Source: Desulfurobacterium sp. TC5-1 (GTDB taxonomy: Bacteria > Aquificota > Aquificia > Desulfurobacteriales > Desulfurobacteriaceae). Taken from it: a stretch of 64,000 nucleotides of DNA. A program made the position numbers and the translations under genes. The stretch is taken from assembly GCF_000421485.1 (NCBI RefSeq), contig NZ_ATXC01000001.1, positions 806,001 to 870,000 of the forward strand. The letters run 5' to 3'. Within the stretch, counting starts at the first letter, position 1. Each line of letters begins with the position of its first letter. The notes beneath the pieces were generated by a model. That model made no database searches and had not been told where the DNA came from. It saw only the letters and a program-made list of their open reading frames with translations. This document shows positions 37,358 through 45,732 of this stretch, piece after piece.

Positions 37358-37386
37358 TTGACTTTCAGAGAAAAAGTTAATATATT
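37358..37386 (+). promoter_or_regulatory. Promoter of feoAB
   Basis: -35 TTGACT (37358-37363), exact 17-base spacer, -10 TATATT (37381-37386), 28 bases before the feoA ATG. The region is AT-rich and could hold a Fur or similar operator, but no clear Fur box was recognised. Confidence 0.65.
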
Positions 37387-37414
37387 CTAACAATCAAAGG
37401 TTGAGGGTAGAAAA

Positions 37415-37630
37415 ATGAGAACGCTTCTTGATATAGAAGAGGGACAAACCGTTGAGATAAAAGAGATAAAAGGCGGACCCTGTTTCAAAAGGCGTTTAGC
37501 CGCAGTGGGCATATTTCCCGGCAGCAACGTACGAGTTGTAAAAAATGCTCCAGGACCTATTATTGTGGAAGTGGAAAAGAGCCGTTTTGCCCTCGGAAGG
37601 GGAATGGCACGAAGAATAGTTGTGAGGTAA
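37415..37630 (+). CDS. feoA: FeoA, ferrous iron transport accessory protein
   Basis: 71 residues with an SH3-like fold pattern: VEIKEIKGGPCFKRRLAAVGIFPGS near the start and the ALGRGMARRIVV ending. FeoA is a small cytoplasmic partner of FeoB. It is 3 bases upstream of feoB, the standard pairing, and has a GAGGG ribosome-binding site. Confidence 0.93.
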   Translation: MRTLLDIEEGQTVEIKEIKGGPCFKRRLAAVGIFPGSNVRVVKNAPGPIIVEVEKSRFALGRGMARRIVVR

Positions 37631-37633
37631 CCG

Positions 37634-39640
37634 GTGAAAAAAGAACTCATTGCCGCTCTCGTTGGAAACCCAAACGTTGGTAAAACAGCAATAATGAACA
37701 TGCTCGCGGGAACAAAAGCCAAGGTTGGAAACTGGCCCGGTGTAACTGTTGAAAGGAAAGAGGGAAAATATTCTTTTAGGGGATTTGAAATAAAACTGAT
37801 AGATTTACCGGGAATTTACAGCCTCACTTCCTACACGATTGAAGAACGTGTAACAAGAAACTTCCTGCTTAGTGGAAAGTACGATGTCGTAGTAAATGTT
37901 ATAGATGCCACCCTCCTTGGCAGAAACCTATATCTCACCCTTGAACTTCTTGAGATGGGCGTTAAACCAATACTCGCACTTAACAAAATTGATGACATAA
38001 AGAGGTTCTCCATAAATTTCGAAAAACTATCCGCAATATTCAACTTGCCGGTTGTATCCGTAAGTGCCTATAGAAACACAGGATTTTCAGAACTTTCTGA
38101 AAAAATAATTGAAGTAGGACTGAACGGAATCAGTAAAGAAGTTTTTAGGCCAACATATTCTGACCTTTTAGAAGCAGCCATATTGGAAGTTTCTATGATA
38201 ATAAAAGAAGATGAGCGGTTCAAAAAAAATACGCGCTGGTTTGCTATAAAACTTCTTGAAGGTGACCCAGAAATCACTGAAATGGCAGAAAACTCAAGAA
38301 TATACAACTCTTTATCAAAATCTCTTCAAAAGATAAAAAAGGAATTTTATGAACGCGCGGGAGAAGAAATATCATCGGCAATACCAAAAGAACGATTCTT
38401 AATGGCTTCCCGCATTGCAAGAACTGTAATTGAGACAGACTACATAGCAGAGGAAGAGGAAGACTTCAGGGATAAAGTTGACAGATTTATAACCACACCG
38501 ATTACAGGAATACCAATATTTTTTGCCATAATGGCAGCAGTTTTCAAGTTAACCTTTACATTCAGCACACCGTTTGTTGAGTGGATAGGCCACCTATTTG
38601 GCGAAACTCTGCCCGCAATGGTAGAAGCATTCTCCTTTCCTCAAACAATAGAATCACTTTTAAACAACGGTGTATTGGCAGGTGTAGGTTCTGTTTTATC
38701 TTTCCTTCCCATTCTTTTTGTCCTATACATACTCCTTTCAATTTTAGAAGATACAGGTTACATGGCAAGAGCAGCAGCACTCTGGGATAACTTTATGAGG
38801 CACTTTGGATTGTCAGGTTCTTCCGTTATCCCCCTTATCTTGGGATTCGGCTGTAACGTTCCTGCAATTTATGCAACAAGGGCAATGCGCTCGCCGGTTC
38901 ACAAGCTTATAACAATGACGATAATTCCGTGGATGTCATGTAGTGCAAGACTCGCCGTTTACAGCGTTTTCATAGCAGCCTTTTTCAGGGACGAACGAAC
39001 ACTTATTGTATTAAGCCTATACACAATAGGCATTATAATGGGACTTATATTTGCAAAGGCTATGTCTATATTTTTGATTGATGAAGGGGAAGGTGAATTT
39101 TTCATAGAGCTACCTTCATATAAATTCCCTTCACTAAAAGTGGTTTTTAACCAGACTGTCATTGAGGTAAAGGACTTCCTCTCAAAAGCTGGAACAATTA
39201 TCCTTTTTGCCTCTCTAATAATATGGGTCCTTGCAAGCTTTCCAGCCGGCGTTAAATACGCCGGCGAACACTCCGTAGCCGGAATGGCAGGAAAATGGCT
39301 TTTACCCCTGTTTAAACCGTTAGGGATAAATGACTGGAAACCTGTTGTTGCTCTGATTTTTGGCGCCGTTGCAAAAGAAGTAGTTGTAGGTACAATGGGA
39401 ACGCTATACGGAAACGCAGAGATGCTGTCAGCGGTGCTTAAAACAACGTTTACTCCTGCATCTGCCTTTGCCTACATAGTTTTTGTTCTTCTCTATATCC
39501 CATGTATAGCTACAATTTCAGCAATATACCAGGAAAGCGGTTCTAAAAAGTGGGTGGGTTTTATACTAACGGTAGAGCTTGTTGTAGCATGGATTACTGC
39601 TTTTGTCTTCTATCACGGAATCAGGCTCTTCGGCGTATAA
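37634..39640 (+). CDS. feoB: FeoB ferrous iron transporter
   Basis: 668 residues from a GTG start with GAGG upstream. N-terminal G domain: G1 GNPNVGKTA, G3 DLPGIYSL, G4 NKID (about 1-160); then the GDI-like region and two Gate repeats of membrane helices with the conserved cysteine-containing GFGCNVPAI (about 415). Imports Fe2+ across the inner membrane. Slightly shorter than E. coli FeoB. It converges on the small thiamine-binding-like gene 2 bases away. Confidence 0.96.
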   Translation: MKKELIAALVGNPNVGKTAIMNMLAGTKAKVGNWPGVTVERKEGKYSFRGFEIKLIDLPGIYSLTSYTIEERVTRNFLLSGKYDVVVNVIDATLLGRNLYLTLELLEMGVKPILALNKIDDIKRFSINFEKLSAIFNLPVVSVSAYRNTGFSELSEKIIEVGLNGISKEVFRPTYSDLLEAAILEVSMIIKEDERFKKNTRWFAIKLLEGDPEITEMAENSRIYNSLSKSLQKIKKEFYERAGEEISSAIPKERFLMASRIARTVIETDYIAEEEEDFRDKVDRFITTPITGIPIFFAIMAAVFKLTFTFSTPFVEWIGHLFGETLPAMVEAFSFPQTIESLLNNGVLAGVGSVLSFLPILFVLYILLSILEDTGYMARAAALWDNFMRHFGLSGSSVIPLILGFGCNVPAIYATRAMRSPVHKLITMTIIPWMSCSARLAVYSVFIAAFFRDERTLIVLSLYTIGIIMGLIFAKAMSIFLIDEGEGEFFIELPSYKFPSLKVVFNQTVIEVKDFLSKAGTIILFASLIIWVLASFPAGVKYAGEHSVAGMAGKWLLPLFKPLGINDWKPVVALIFGAVAKEVVVGTMGTLYGNAEMLSAVLKTTFTPASAFAYIVFVLLYIPCIATISAIYQESGSKKWVGFILTVELVVAWITAFVFYHGIRLFGV

Positions 39641-39642
39641 AA

Positions 39643-39942
39643 TTACTGTAGGGATTTTTTCAGCTTATTAACCTTACCCTCAACCGTTAACTTCGTATCT
39701 TTCCTCTCGTCTATTTTTATCGCTGTCACGACCCTTAAAGCGCCTTTCTCAAAAGGCCTTCTATGAATCTCAAGAGCCAATTGAAGCAGCTCCTCAACTT
39801 CACCTTGAACGATAACGCCCATCGCAGTAAGCTGAAAATGATAGCCTTTTTCTTTCAAAAACTTATAAGCATAGGAAACGTATTCACTAACACACGGATC
39901 TCCCGTACCTACAGGAACAACAGAAATCTCCATAACTGCCAT
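39643..39942 (-). CDS. MTH1187-family thiamine-binding protein (DUF77)
   Basis: 99 residues with the DUF77 pattern: ISVVPVGTGDPCVSEYVSYAYKFL at the start and YHFQLTAMGVIVQGEVEELL in the middle, giving a ferredoxin-like fold. Family members bind thiamine or hydroxymethylpyrimidine-like molecules and often sit near transporters. It shares one base with the upstream bifunctional nuclease gene, so the two are cotranscribed. Its role here is unproven. Confidence 0.83.
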   Translation of the reverse strand: MAVMEISVVPVGTGDPCVSEYVSYAYKFLKEKGYHFQLTAMGVIVQGEVEELLQLALEIHRRPFEKGALRVVTAIKIDERKDTKLTVEGKVNKLKKSLQ

Positions 39943-40430
39943 TACTCTTCTTCTCCCTCTTCAAAAAGATACTTTAAAAGTTCTTCAAACTCTGCCTTTT
40001 GCTCACTCGTGTAGTGAGGGTTACCGTCAAGGGATATAATAGAAACTCTCTGAATAACATCTTTCGTCACATATATGGGGGCACCCAGCCTTACAGCAAC
40101 ATTAATTGAATCACTCGGCCTTGCATCTATGTTTATAACTTCACCATCGTAACGTCTAACTACAATGGTGGCAAAGTAGATTCCATTGTCAAAGTCATTA
40201 ATAATTACCTTCTCCACCTCTCCTCCAAGAGCCTGAATCATGTCACATATAAGGTCGTATGGAAAAGGTCTCGGTGCAACAGCTCCCAAAAGGTGCGTTT
40301 CAAGAAGCTCCGCTTCGTATTCACCTATCCAGATAGGTATTGCAAAGTTCTCCTCGACGTTCCCCAAAATAATGATAGGAAGACCGCTCAACCTATCGTG
40401 TGTTATTCCTATAACAGACACCTCTACCAT
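39942..40430 (-). CDS. Bifunctional nuclease family protein (DUF151)
   Basis: 162 residues. The GLPIIILGNVEENFAIPIWIGEYEAELLE and RPSDSINVAVRLGAPIYV motifs define the DUF151 family (bifunctional DNase/RNase in plants, common in thermophile genomes). The acidic C-terminus (EEGEEE) is typical. It starts 7 bases before the end of miaB and is part of the leftward ompA-miaB-DUF151-DUF77 run. Function in bacteria is not established. Confidence 0.87.
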   Translation of the reverse strand: MVEVSVIGITHDRLSGLPIIILGNVEENFAIPIWIGEYEAELLETHLLGAVAPRPFPYDLICDMIQALGGEVEKVIINDFDNGIYFATIVVRRYDGEVINIDARPSDSINVAVRLGAPIYVTKDVIQRVSIISLDGNPHYTSEQKAEFEELLKYLFEEGEEE

Positions 40431-41764
40431 CTCTCCACTCCTGCCAGCTGTTTTATTACTTTACCCCTCATGTAAAACGGTGTTGCCTCCTCTATCTCAA
40501 CGTTTATAAGATTACCAATGAGAGAATCGTTCCTATCCACTATAACTATCTTATTATTCCGCGTCCGTCCTATCATCTTCTCACTGGTTGAAGGACTCAG
40601 GCCCTCAACTAAAATTTCCTGAACAGATCCAAGAAGGGCAAGGTTTCTCTCTTCCGCCTGCCTCTTCAGAAGGTTATTTAACTCAGTAAGCCTTCTGTTC
40701 TTTTCCTTTTTAGGAACATCATCTTCAAAAGAGAACGCCCGCGTTAAAGGTCTTGGAGAATATTCAAAGACAAAAGCCTGATCAAAAACACAGGTTTCTA
40801 CAAGAGAAAGCGTTTGTTCAAAGTCTTCAACTGTCTCACCGGGAAATCCAACAATAAAGTCACCTGAAAGTGCTACGTTCGGCACCTCCTCTTTCAGCAT
40901 CAAAACCTTCTCTATGTACTCTTCCCGGGTGTATCCCCTATTCATCTTCTCAAGAATTTTATTGGAACCACTCTGAGGCGGTAGGTGAACATACTCACAA
41001 ACCTTCGGAATCTCTTTTATTGCTTTTATAATGGAAATATCAAAACCGGCAGGATGAGAAGTTGTAAACCTCACCCTTTCAATACCTTCAACCTGAGAGA
41101 CCATGTAGAGTAAATCTGGCAGCCTGACACCGTTGTAATCGTAAAAGTCAACATTCTGACCAAGTAAGTGCACCTCTTTAACACCCTTTTCCGCAAGTCT
41201 TTTCACCTCATCTACAACATTTTCAGGCGGTACGCTCCTCTCTCTCCCTCTAACGTATGGAACGATACAGTAGGTACAGAACCTGTTGCAACCACGCTGA
41301 ACCGTTACGTAAGCAACAAAAGGATTGGTTAAAAGCGGCTCTATTGAAGGAACAACTTCGCCCTCATTTTCAAGGAACGTATCAAGTATTTCTACAGATG
41401 GCCTTTCCAGGGCCTCAATGAAATCAAGAATCTTGTGAAAGTTGAATGTGCCCAAAATAATGTCAACATGAGGATATCTATCGAGAATAAATTTCCAGTC
41501 CCTTTGAGGAACACAGCCCGTAACAGCTATGACAAGCTCAGGCTTTTCTTTTTTTAATTTTTTAAGTTCACCAATAAAACTGTAAGCCTTGTTATCAGGC
41601 TTTGCTCTAACACTACAGGTGTTGACAATGACGATGTCAGCCTCTTTTAAATTTTCCGTCTTCTCGTATCCGGCAGAGGTAAGTATTCCTGCCATCTTTT
41701 CCGAATCGTTAACATTCATCTGACAGCCGAAAGTCTTTACAAAAAACCGCTTTCCTTTCATCAT
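40424..41764 (-). CDS. miaB: tRNA-2-methylthio-N6-dimethylallyladenosine synthase
   Basis: 446 residues from the ATG at 41764, chosen because it overlaps the ompA-like gene's stop as ATGA and follows a GTGGACAGAG ribosome-binding region; GTG at 41776 is an alternative. UPF0004 domain (FVKTFGCQMNVNDSE), radical-SAM CNRFCTYCIVPYVRGRERS with the CxxxCxxC cysteines, and a C-terminal TRAM domain (about 385-446). It thiomethylates A37 in tRNAs. Both cluster-binding regions are intact. The MiaB signature (FGCQMN) favours this over RimO or MtaB. Confidence 0.95.
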   Translation of the reverse strand: MMKGKRFFVKTFGCQMNVNDSEKMAGILTSAGYEKTENLKEADIVIVNTCSVRAKPDNKAYSFIGELKKLKKEKPELVIAVTGCVPQRDWKFILDRYPHVDIILGTFNFHKILDFIEALERPSVEILDTFLENEGEVVPSIEPLLTNPFVAYVTVQRGCNRFCTYCIVPYVRGRERSVPPENVVDEVKRLAEKGVKEVHLLGQNVDFYDYNGVRLPDLLYMVSQVEGIERVRFTTSHPAGFDISIIKAIKEIPKVCEYVHLPPQSGSNKILEKMNRGYTREEYIEKVLMLKEEVPNVALSGDFIVGFPGETVEDFEQTLSLVETCVFDQAFVFEYSPRPLTRAFSFEDDVPKKEKNRRLTELNNLLKRQAEERNLALLGSVQEILVEGLSPSTSEKMIGRTRNNKIVIVDRNDSLIGNLINVEIEEATPFYMRGKVIKQLAGVERW

Positions 41765-42477
41765 CTCTGTCCACACACATTATCAACGTACATATTTTCA
41801 GGATAGACGTAAACTTCAACACGCCTGTTGGCTGCCCTTCCATCAACCGTACTATTGGGCGCTATTGGCTTAGAAGATCCACAACCAAAGGCTAAAATTC
41901 TATAAGATGGAATACCTAAGCTTTCAAGTTCTTTTTTAACAGCTTCCGCTCTTCTTTCAGTAATAAGATTGTTAAAATCATCAGTCCCCGTGCTATCAGA
42001 AAAACCAGCAATAACTAAAAGAGAGTTCTTACCGTTAAAGGACTGTGCAATCGCCTTTATAACAGAATCGTTGACAATCCTATCCCTGTTAAGTTCAAAA
42101 ATAAGTGAATCCTTAATGATTATTCTCACTCTTTGAGGCTCTTCAACCACCAAAAGGTCACCTTTAATAGACGGTAAATGACCAAACAGCGGTACAGAAG
42201 CAATAACCTTTGCTCCGGTTAAATCTCTAAACGCCTTTACTTCGTTTTCAAATATATACTTTGAAACCTCAATCTGAGGCTCCTTTCCTTCAGCTTCTTT
42301 CAAAGCTTCCTCTTCACGATTGACAGAAGGAACACTAACCTTAACCTCTGGAACTGCCTTTTTCGGTGGAATTGTAATCGTTACACCCGTGTTAACGACC
42401 GTCTGACCACATCCAGAAAGAACAACAATCGTTGAGATAGTGGCCAATAATGGTAAAATTTTTATCCTCACAGACAA
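41761..42477 (-). CDS. OmpA-family lipoprotein
   Basis: 238 residues with a lipoprotein signal (LLATISTIVVLSGCG, lipid-attachment Cys about 23). A Lys/Glu/Val-rich linker (about 30-130) precedes an OmpA-like peptidoglycan-binding domain with GFSDSTGTDDFNNLITERRAE and GRAANRRVEVYV. It probably anchors the outer membrane to peptidoglycan, like Pal. It leads the leftward miaB operon and diverges from proA (54-base gap). No tol genes are nearby, so equivalence to Pal is not claimed. Confidence 0.87.
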   Translation of the reverse strand: MSVRIKILPLLATISTIVVLSGCGQTVVNTGVTITIPPKKAVPEVKVSVPSVNREEEALKEAEGKEPQIEVSKYIFENEVKAFRDLTGAKVIASVPLFGHLPSIKGDLLVVEEPQRVRIIIKDSLIFELNRDRIVNDSVIKAIAQSFNGKNSLLVIAGFSDSTGTDDFNNLITERRAEAVKKELESLGIPSYRILAFGCGSSKPIAPNSTVDGRAANRRVEVYVYPENMYVDNVCGQR

Positions 42478-42531
42478 CCTCCGGTGAGCAAATGCCTGTA
42501 ATTAATTTAAAACTGTTGGAGGAGGATATCA

Positions 42532-43779
42532 ATGGAAATAAGAAAAATTGCTGAAGAAGCAAAAAAGGTCAGCTATAAACTGACAGGTATATCAACGAAC
42601 GTGAAAAACAGAACACTGCTCAAAGCAGCGGAACTGATCGATGCAAAGAGAGACCTTATAAAAGCCGAAAATGAAAAAGATCTAAAAGCTGCAGAAGAAA
42701 AAGGCCTGTCAAAAGCCATGATTGACAGGCTCCTTTTAAACGAAAAAAGGATAAAAGGGATGATCGACGTCCTCCATGATGTTGCGAAAATGGAAGACCC
42801 TGTCGGTTCTGTGATAAAGATGTGGAAGCGCCCAAACGGTATAAAAATAGGGAAAATGAGAGTTCCGTTAGGTGTTGTGGGAATAATATACGAATCAAGG
42901 CCAAACGTCACAGTAGAGGCAGCTTCCCTCTGTATAAAAAGTTCAAACGCAATAATCCTGAAGGGCGGTAAAGAGGCGATAAACTCAAACAGGGTACTTG
43001 TAAACATCTTAAAGGAAGCTGCTGAATCTGAAGGATTCCCACCTGAGGCAATCCAGTTTGTTGATACAACCGACAGAAGCATCGTTAAAGAGATGGTTCA
43101 GTTAGACCAGTTTATAGATGTGATAATCCCGAGAGGCGGTGAAGGATTGATAAGATTTGTTGCAGAAAACTCAAGAATCCCTGTAATAAAACACTACAAG
43201 GGTGTCTGCCACGTGTTCGTTGACAAGTTTGCAGACCTTGAGAAAGCGTGGAACATCTGTTTCAATGCAAAGGTTCAAAGACCGGGTGTGTGCAACGCAA
43301 TGGAAACTATGCTCGTTCACAGCGAAATAGCAGACGGATTTATGCCGGAAATGATAGAAAGGTTTAAAAAGGCCGGCGTTGAACTTAGAGGATGCGAAAG
43401 GGCAAGAGCTTACGACCCGGAATACATAAAAGAAGCGACAGAAGAAGACTGGTACGCCGAATACCTTGACCTGATACTTGCCGTCAAAATCGTTGATTCT
43501 CTTGAAGAGGCGATAGAACACATAAACACCTACGGCTCTCACCACAGCGACGCCATAGTAACAGAAAACTATACAAACGGCATGAAATTTCTCAACGACA
43601 TCGATTCTGCTGCCGTTTACATAAACGCCTCAACCCGCTTCACAGATGGAAACGTTTTCGGCCTCGGTGCAGAGATGGGAATCTCTACCGACAAGATACA
43701 CGTGAGAGGACCTATGGGACTTGAAGACCTTACAATTCCAAAATACATAATCTTTGGCAACGGACAGATAAGGGAGTAA
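42532..43779 (+). CDS. proA: Glutamate-5-semialdehyde dehydrogenase (gamma-glutamyl phosphate reductase)
   Basis: 415 residues. Conserved ProA features are GVVGIIYESRPNVTVEAASLCIKSSNA, ILKGGKEAINSNR, the catalytic-Cys motif VQRPGVCNAMETML, and the C-terminal GLGAEMGISTDKIHVRGPMGLEDLT. Second step of proline synthesis. A strong GGAGGAGG ribosome-binding site precedes the ATG. proB is not adjacent; instead a small membrane protein gene and nadD follow. Confidence 0.97.
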   Translation: MEIRKIAEEAKKVSYKLTGISTNVKNRTLLKAAELIDAKRDLIKAENEKDLKAAEEKGLSKAMIDRLLLNEKRIKGMIDVLHDVAKMEDPVGSVIKMWKRPNGIKIGKMRVPLGVVGIIYESRPNVTVEAASLCIKSSNAIILKGGKEAINSNRVLVNILKEAAESEGFPPEAIQFVDTTDRSIVKEMVQLDQFIDVIIPRGGEGLIRFVAENSRIPVIKHYKGVCHVFVDKFADLEKAWNICFNAKVQRPGVCNAMETMLVHSEIADGFMPEMIERFKKAGVELRGCERARAYDPEYIKEATEEDWYAEYLDLILAVKIVDSLEEAIEHINTYGSHHSDAIVTENYTNGMKFLNDIDSAAVYINASTRFTDGNVFGLGAEMGISTDKIHVRGPMGLEDLTIPKYIIFGNGQIRE

Positions 43780-43780
43780 T

Positions 43781-43897
43781 ATGAGAGAACAGATTTTCAA
43801 TTACATATTTCTGTTTTTACTGGTAGTGTTTCTGGTAAACATATTTGTCTGGATTCCGGTAACTTTAATAAAGAAGTTTAAAAGTGAGAAAAGATGA
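43781..43897 (+). CDS. 38-residue single-span membrane protein
   Basis: Short frame with GGGAG 6 bases before the ATG. The peptide is a single hydrophobic helix (IFLFLLVVFLVNIFVWIPV, about 9-27) with a Lys/Arg-rich tail, so an N-out or membrane-anchored topology with a positive cytoplasmic tail is likely. It starts one base after the proA stop and its own stop overlaps the nadD start (ATGA), which supports real translation as a coupler or small protein. No family recognised. Confidence 0.6.
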   Translation: MREQIFNYIFLFLLVVFLVNIFVWIPVTLIKKFKSEKR

Positions 43898-44547
43898 AAG
43901 CCCTGTTTGGCGGAAGCTTTAACCCGGTTCACATAGGGCATCTCGTCATAGCGCGGGATGTCCTTGAATCCTTTAGCTTCTCGGAAATCGTCTTTGTTCC
44001 TGCAAAAATCCAGCCTTTAAAAGGGAAACTGTCAATTCCACCGGAGGTTAGATTAGAACTTTTAGAGTTAGCAGTCAGAGAAATACCCTACTTTAAGGTA
44101 TGGGATTACGAAATAAAAAAGGAAGGTGTTTCTTACACGATAGATACGCTTAAAGCCTTTAAGCAGAATGAAAAACAACCTCCCGTATTTATAATGGGCG
44201 CCGACTCTTTCCTAACATTTCCAAAATGGAAGGAACCAAAAAAAATCCTTGAAACAGCTAAAATAATCGTGGTCAAAAGGCCTGAATACAACCTTAAAGC
44301 AGAAGAAATCCTGAAGCAGTTAAACGTAAAGAAAAAAATACAAGAGGGAACGTTAAAAAAACCTAACGACATCAACTCGGCAGATATCTTCATAATGAAC
44401 GGAAGACTTATAGAGATAAGCTCAACGGAAGTAAGAAACCGCCTAAAGCAGGGGAGGGACGTCCGCTTTCTCGTTCCGGATACCTGTGCTAAAAAACTGA
44501 ACGAATTAATAAAAACCGGAAAACTTTTCAATATCTCTCTTAGTTAG
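43894..44547 (+). CDS. nadD: Nicotinate-nucleotide adenylyltransferase
   Basis: 217 residues. The nucleotidyltransferase start LFGGSFNPVHIGHLVIAR holds the GGSFNP and HxGH motifs; SYTIDTL and the C-terminal ISSTEVRNRLKQGRDV are also conserved. It makes deamido-NAD from nicotinate mononucleotide. The ATG overlaps the stop of the small membrane protein by 4 bases. rsfS, a common neighbour, is absent. Confidence 0.95.
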   Translation: MKALFGGSFNPVHIGHLVIARDVLESFSFSEIVFVPAKIQPLKGKLSIPPEVRLELLELAVREIPYFKVWDYEIKKEGVSYTIDTLKAFKQNEKQPPVFIMGADSFLTFPKWKEPKKILETAKIIVVKRPEYNLKAEEILKQLNVKKKIQEGTLKKPNDINSADIFIMNGRLIEISSTEVRNRLKQGRDVRFLVPDTCAKKLNELIKTGKLFNISLS

Positions 44548-44607
44548 CATATCCTCACTTTTCCTCTGAAACACCACTAAAAACGCCATTTTCTTTCATC
44601 AAAGAGG

Positions 44608-44637
44608 TTGACATTTATTGTAAAATTGCAATATTTA
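44608..44637 (+). promoter_or_regulatory. Promoter with inverted repeat before the SBF-family transporter
   Basis: Perfect TTGACA (44608-44613) with a weak -10 (TATTTA, 44632-44637, spacer 18). The inverted repeat TATTG-N8-CAATA (44616-44633) covers the spacer and -10, where a repressor would block it. Confidence 0.45.
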
Positions 44638-44667
44638 TATGAACAGATAGAAACAGGAGGTGAGGTG

Positions 44668-45705
44668 ATGAAAACACCACTTAAAGCGATGCAGTTTATA
44701 AAGAAAAATGTTCACTATCTTATAGTAACTGCAATCGTTGCAGGCCTTTTAAACGTTTACTTTACAGGTGGATGGAAAGTGCCAAAAACGGTGATTCTCT
44801 CGGTAATGATGTTTCTGGTAATTCTGCCTGTAATGATAAATCTGAAGATAGATGAAGTTTTCAAGCACCTAAAAGAACCAAAGGTGCTCTTTTTAAGCCT
44901 TGTAGTAAACTTTACAGTATCTCCGCTTATAGCATACGTTCTGGGAAAAATCTTCTTTGCCAACCACCCTGAACTTTTCGTTGCACTGACAATTCTATCT
45001 TTTATCCCGACAAGTGCCATGACGGCAGCATGGACCAGCATTTCAGGTGGCAAAGTCGAAACGGCAATGTTTCTGATTCCTGCCAACCTGCTCTTTGCAG
45101 CGTTCGTAGCTGTTCCTTTTATACTTCCAAAGGTAATCGGAAGCCAGATGACAATAAGTTCCTTTACGTTCATCAAAAGCATTCTCATAGTGTTCTTTAT
45201 ACCGCTCCTTGTGGGTCTTGTAATAAGAACACTCCTCATAAGGAAGTTTGGAATTGAAACATTCAACAGAGAAATCAAACCCGAATTGTCTGGAATAAGC
45301 AGTATCGGTATTGTTATTCTCTCATTTTTAGTCCTTTCAATGAGCAGAACGAAGCTTCTCTTTTCTCATCCGGACATCGTGCCTGTAATCGTTATTCCGC
45401 TTATCATCTACTACATCTCAATGCTGATATTCAGCACCATATATGCAAAGTTCTTAGTCGCAAGGAAGATATTAAAGCCTGAAGAGGCAATCGTTGTTGC
45501 TTTTGCATCAGCAGTAAGGCACCTTAACATAACACTTGCAATAATTCTCATAACATTCCCTGTGGACAAGGCAGCTTTGATGGTGCTATTCGTCGTGTTA
45601 GGGTTTATCATCCAGATTCCTCTCCTTGGATTCTACGTCCAGCACTACGCAAAAGATTTCGTGGCAAACCACCAGGAAAGAGAACTGCAAAAGGCCACAG
45701 CTTAA
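44668..45705 (+). CDS. Bile acid:Na+ symporter/ACR3 superfamily (SBF-like) transporter
   Basis: 345 residues from the ATG at 44668, which follows an excellent AGGAGGTGAGGTG ribosome-binding region. About ten membrane helices; the FIPTSAMTAAWTSISGG and AVRHLNITLAIILI segments correspond to the two unwound crossover motifs of SBF/ACR3-type transporters. Arsenite exporters (ACR3) and organic-anion symporters share this fold; the key ACR3 cysteine region is not clearly present, so the substrate is left open. It has its own promoter and ends at a strong terminator. Confidence 0.83.
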   Translation: MKTPLKAMQFIKKNVHYLIVTAIVAGLLNVYFTGGWKVPKTVILSVMMFLVILPVMINLKIDEVFKHLKEPKVLFLSLVVNFTVSPLIAYVLGKIFFANHPELFVALTILSFIPTSAMTAAWTSISGGKVETAMFLIPANLLFAAFVAVPFILPKVIGSQMTISSFTFIKSILIVFFIPLLVGLVIRTLLIRKFGIETFNREIKPELSGISSIGIVILSFLVLSMSRTKLLFSHPDIVPVIVIPLIIYYISMLIFSTIYAKFLVARKILKPEEAIVVAFASAVRHLNITLAIILITFPVDKAALMVLFVVLGFIIQIPLLGFYVQHYAKDFVANHQERELQKATA

Positions 45706-45709
45706 ACCA

Positions 45710-45731
45710 GGCGGGGAAATCCCCGCCTTTT
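45710..45731. terminator. Rho-independent terminator between convergent genes
   Basis: Perfect GGCGGGG-AAAT-CCCCGCC hairpin followed by TTTTA. Ends the SBF-family gene on the plus strand; the reverse direction reads into the end of the A-adding-type gene, where the downstream tract is less T-rich. Confidence 0.88.
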
Positions 45732-45732
45732 A

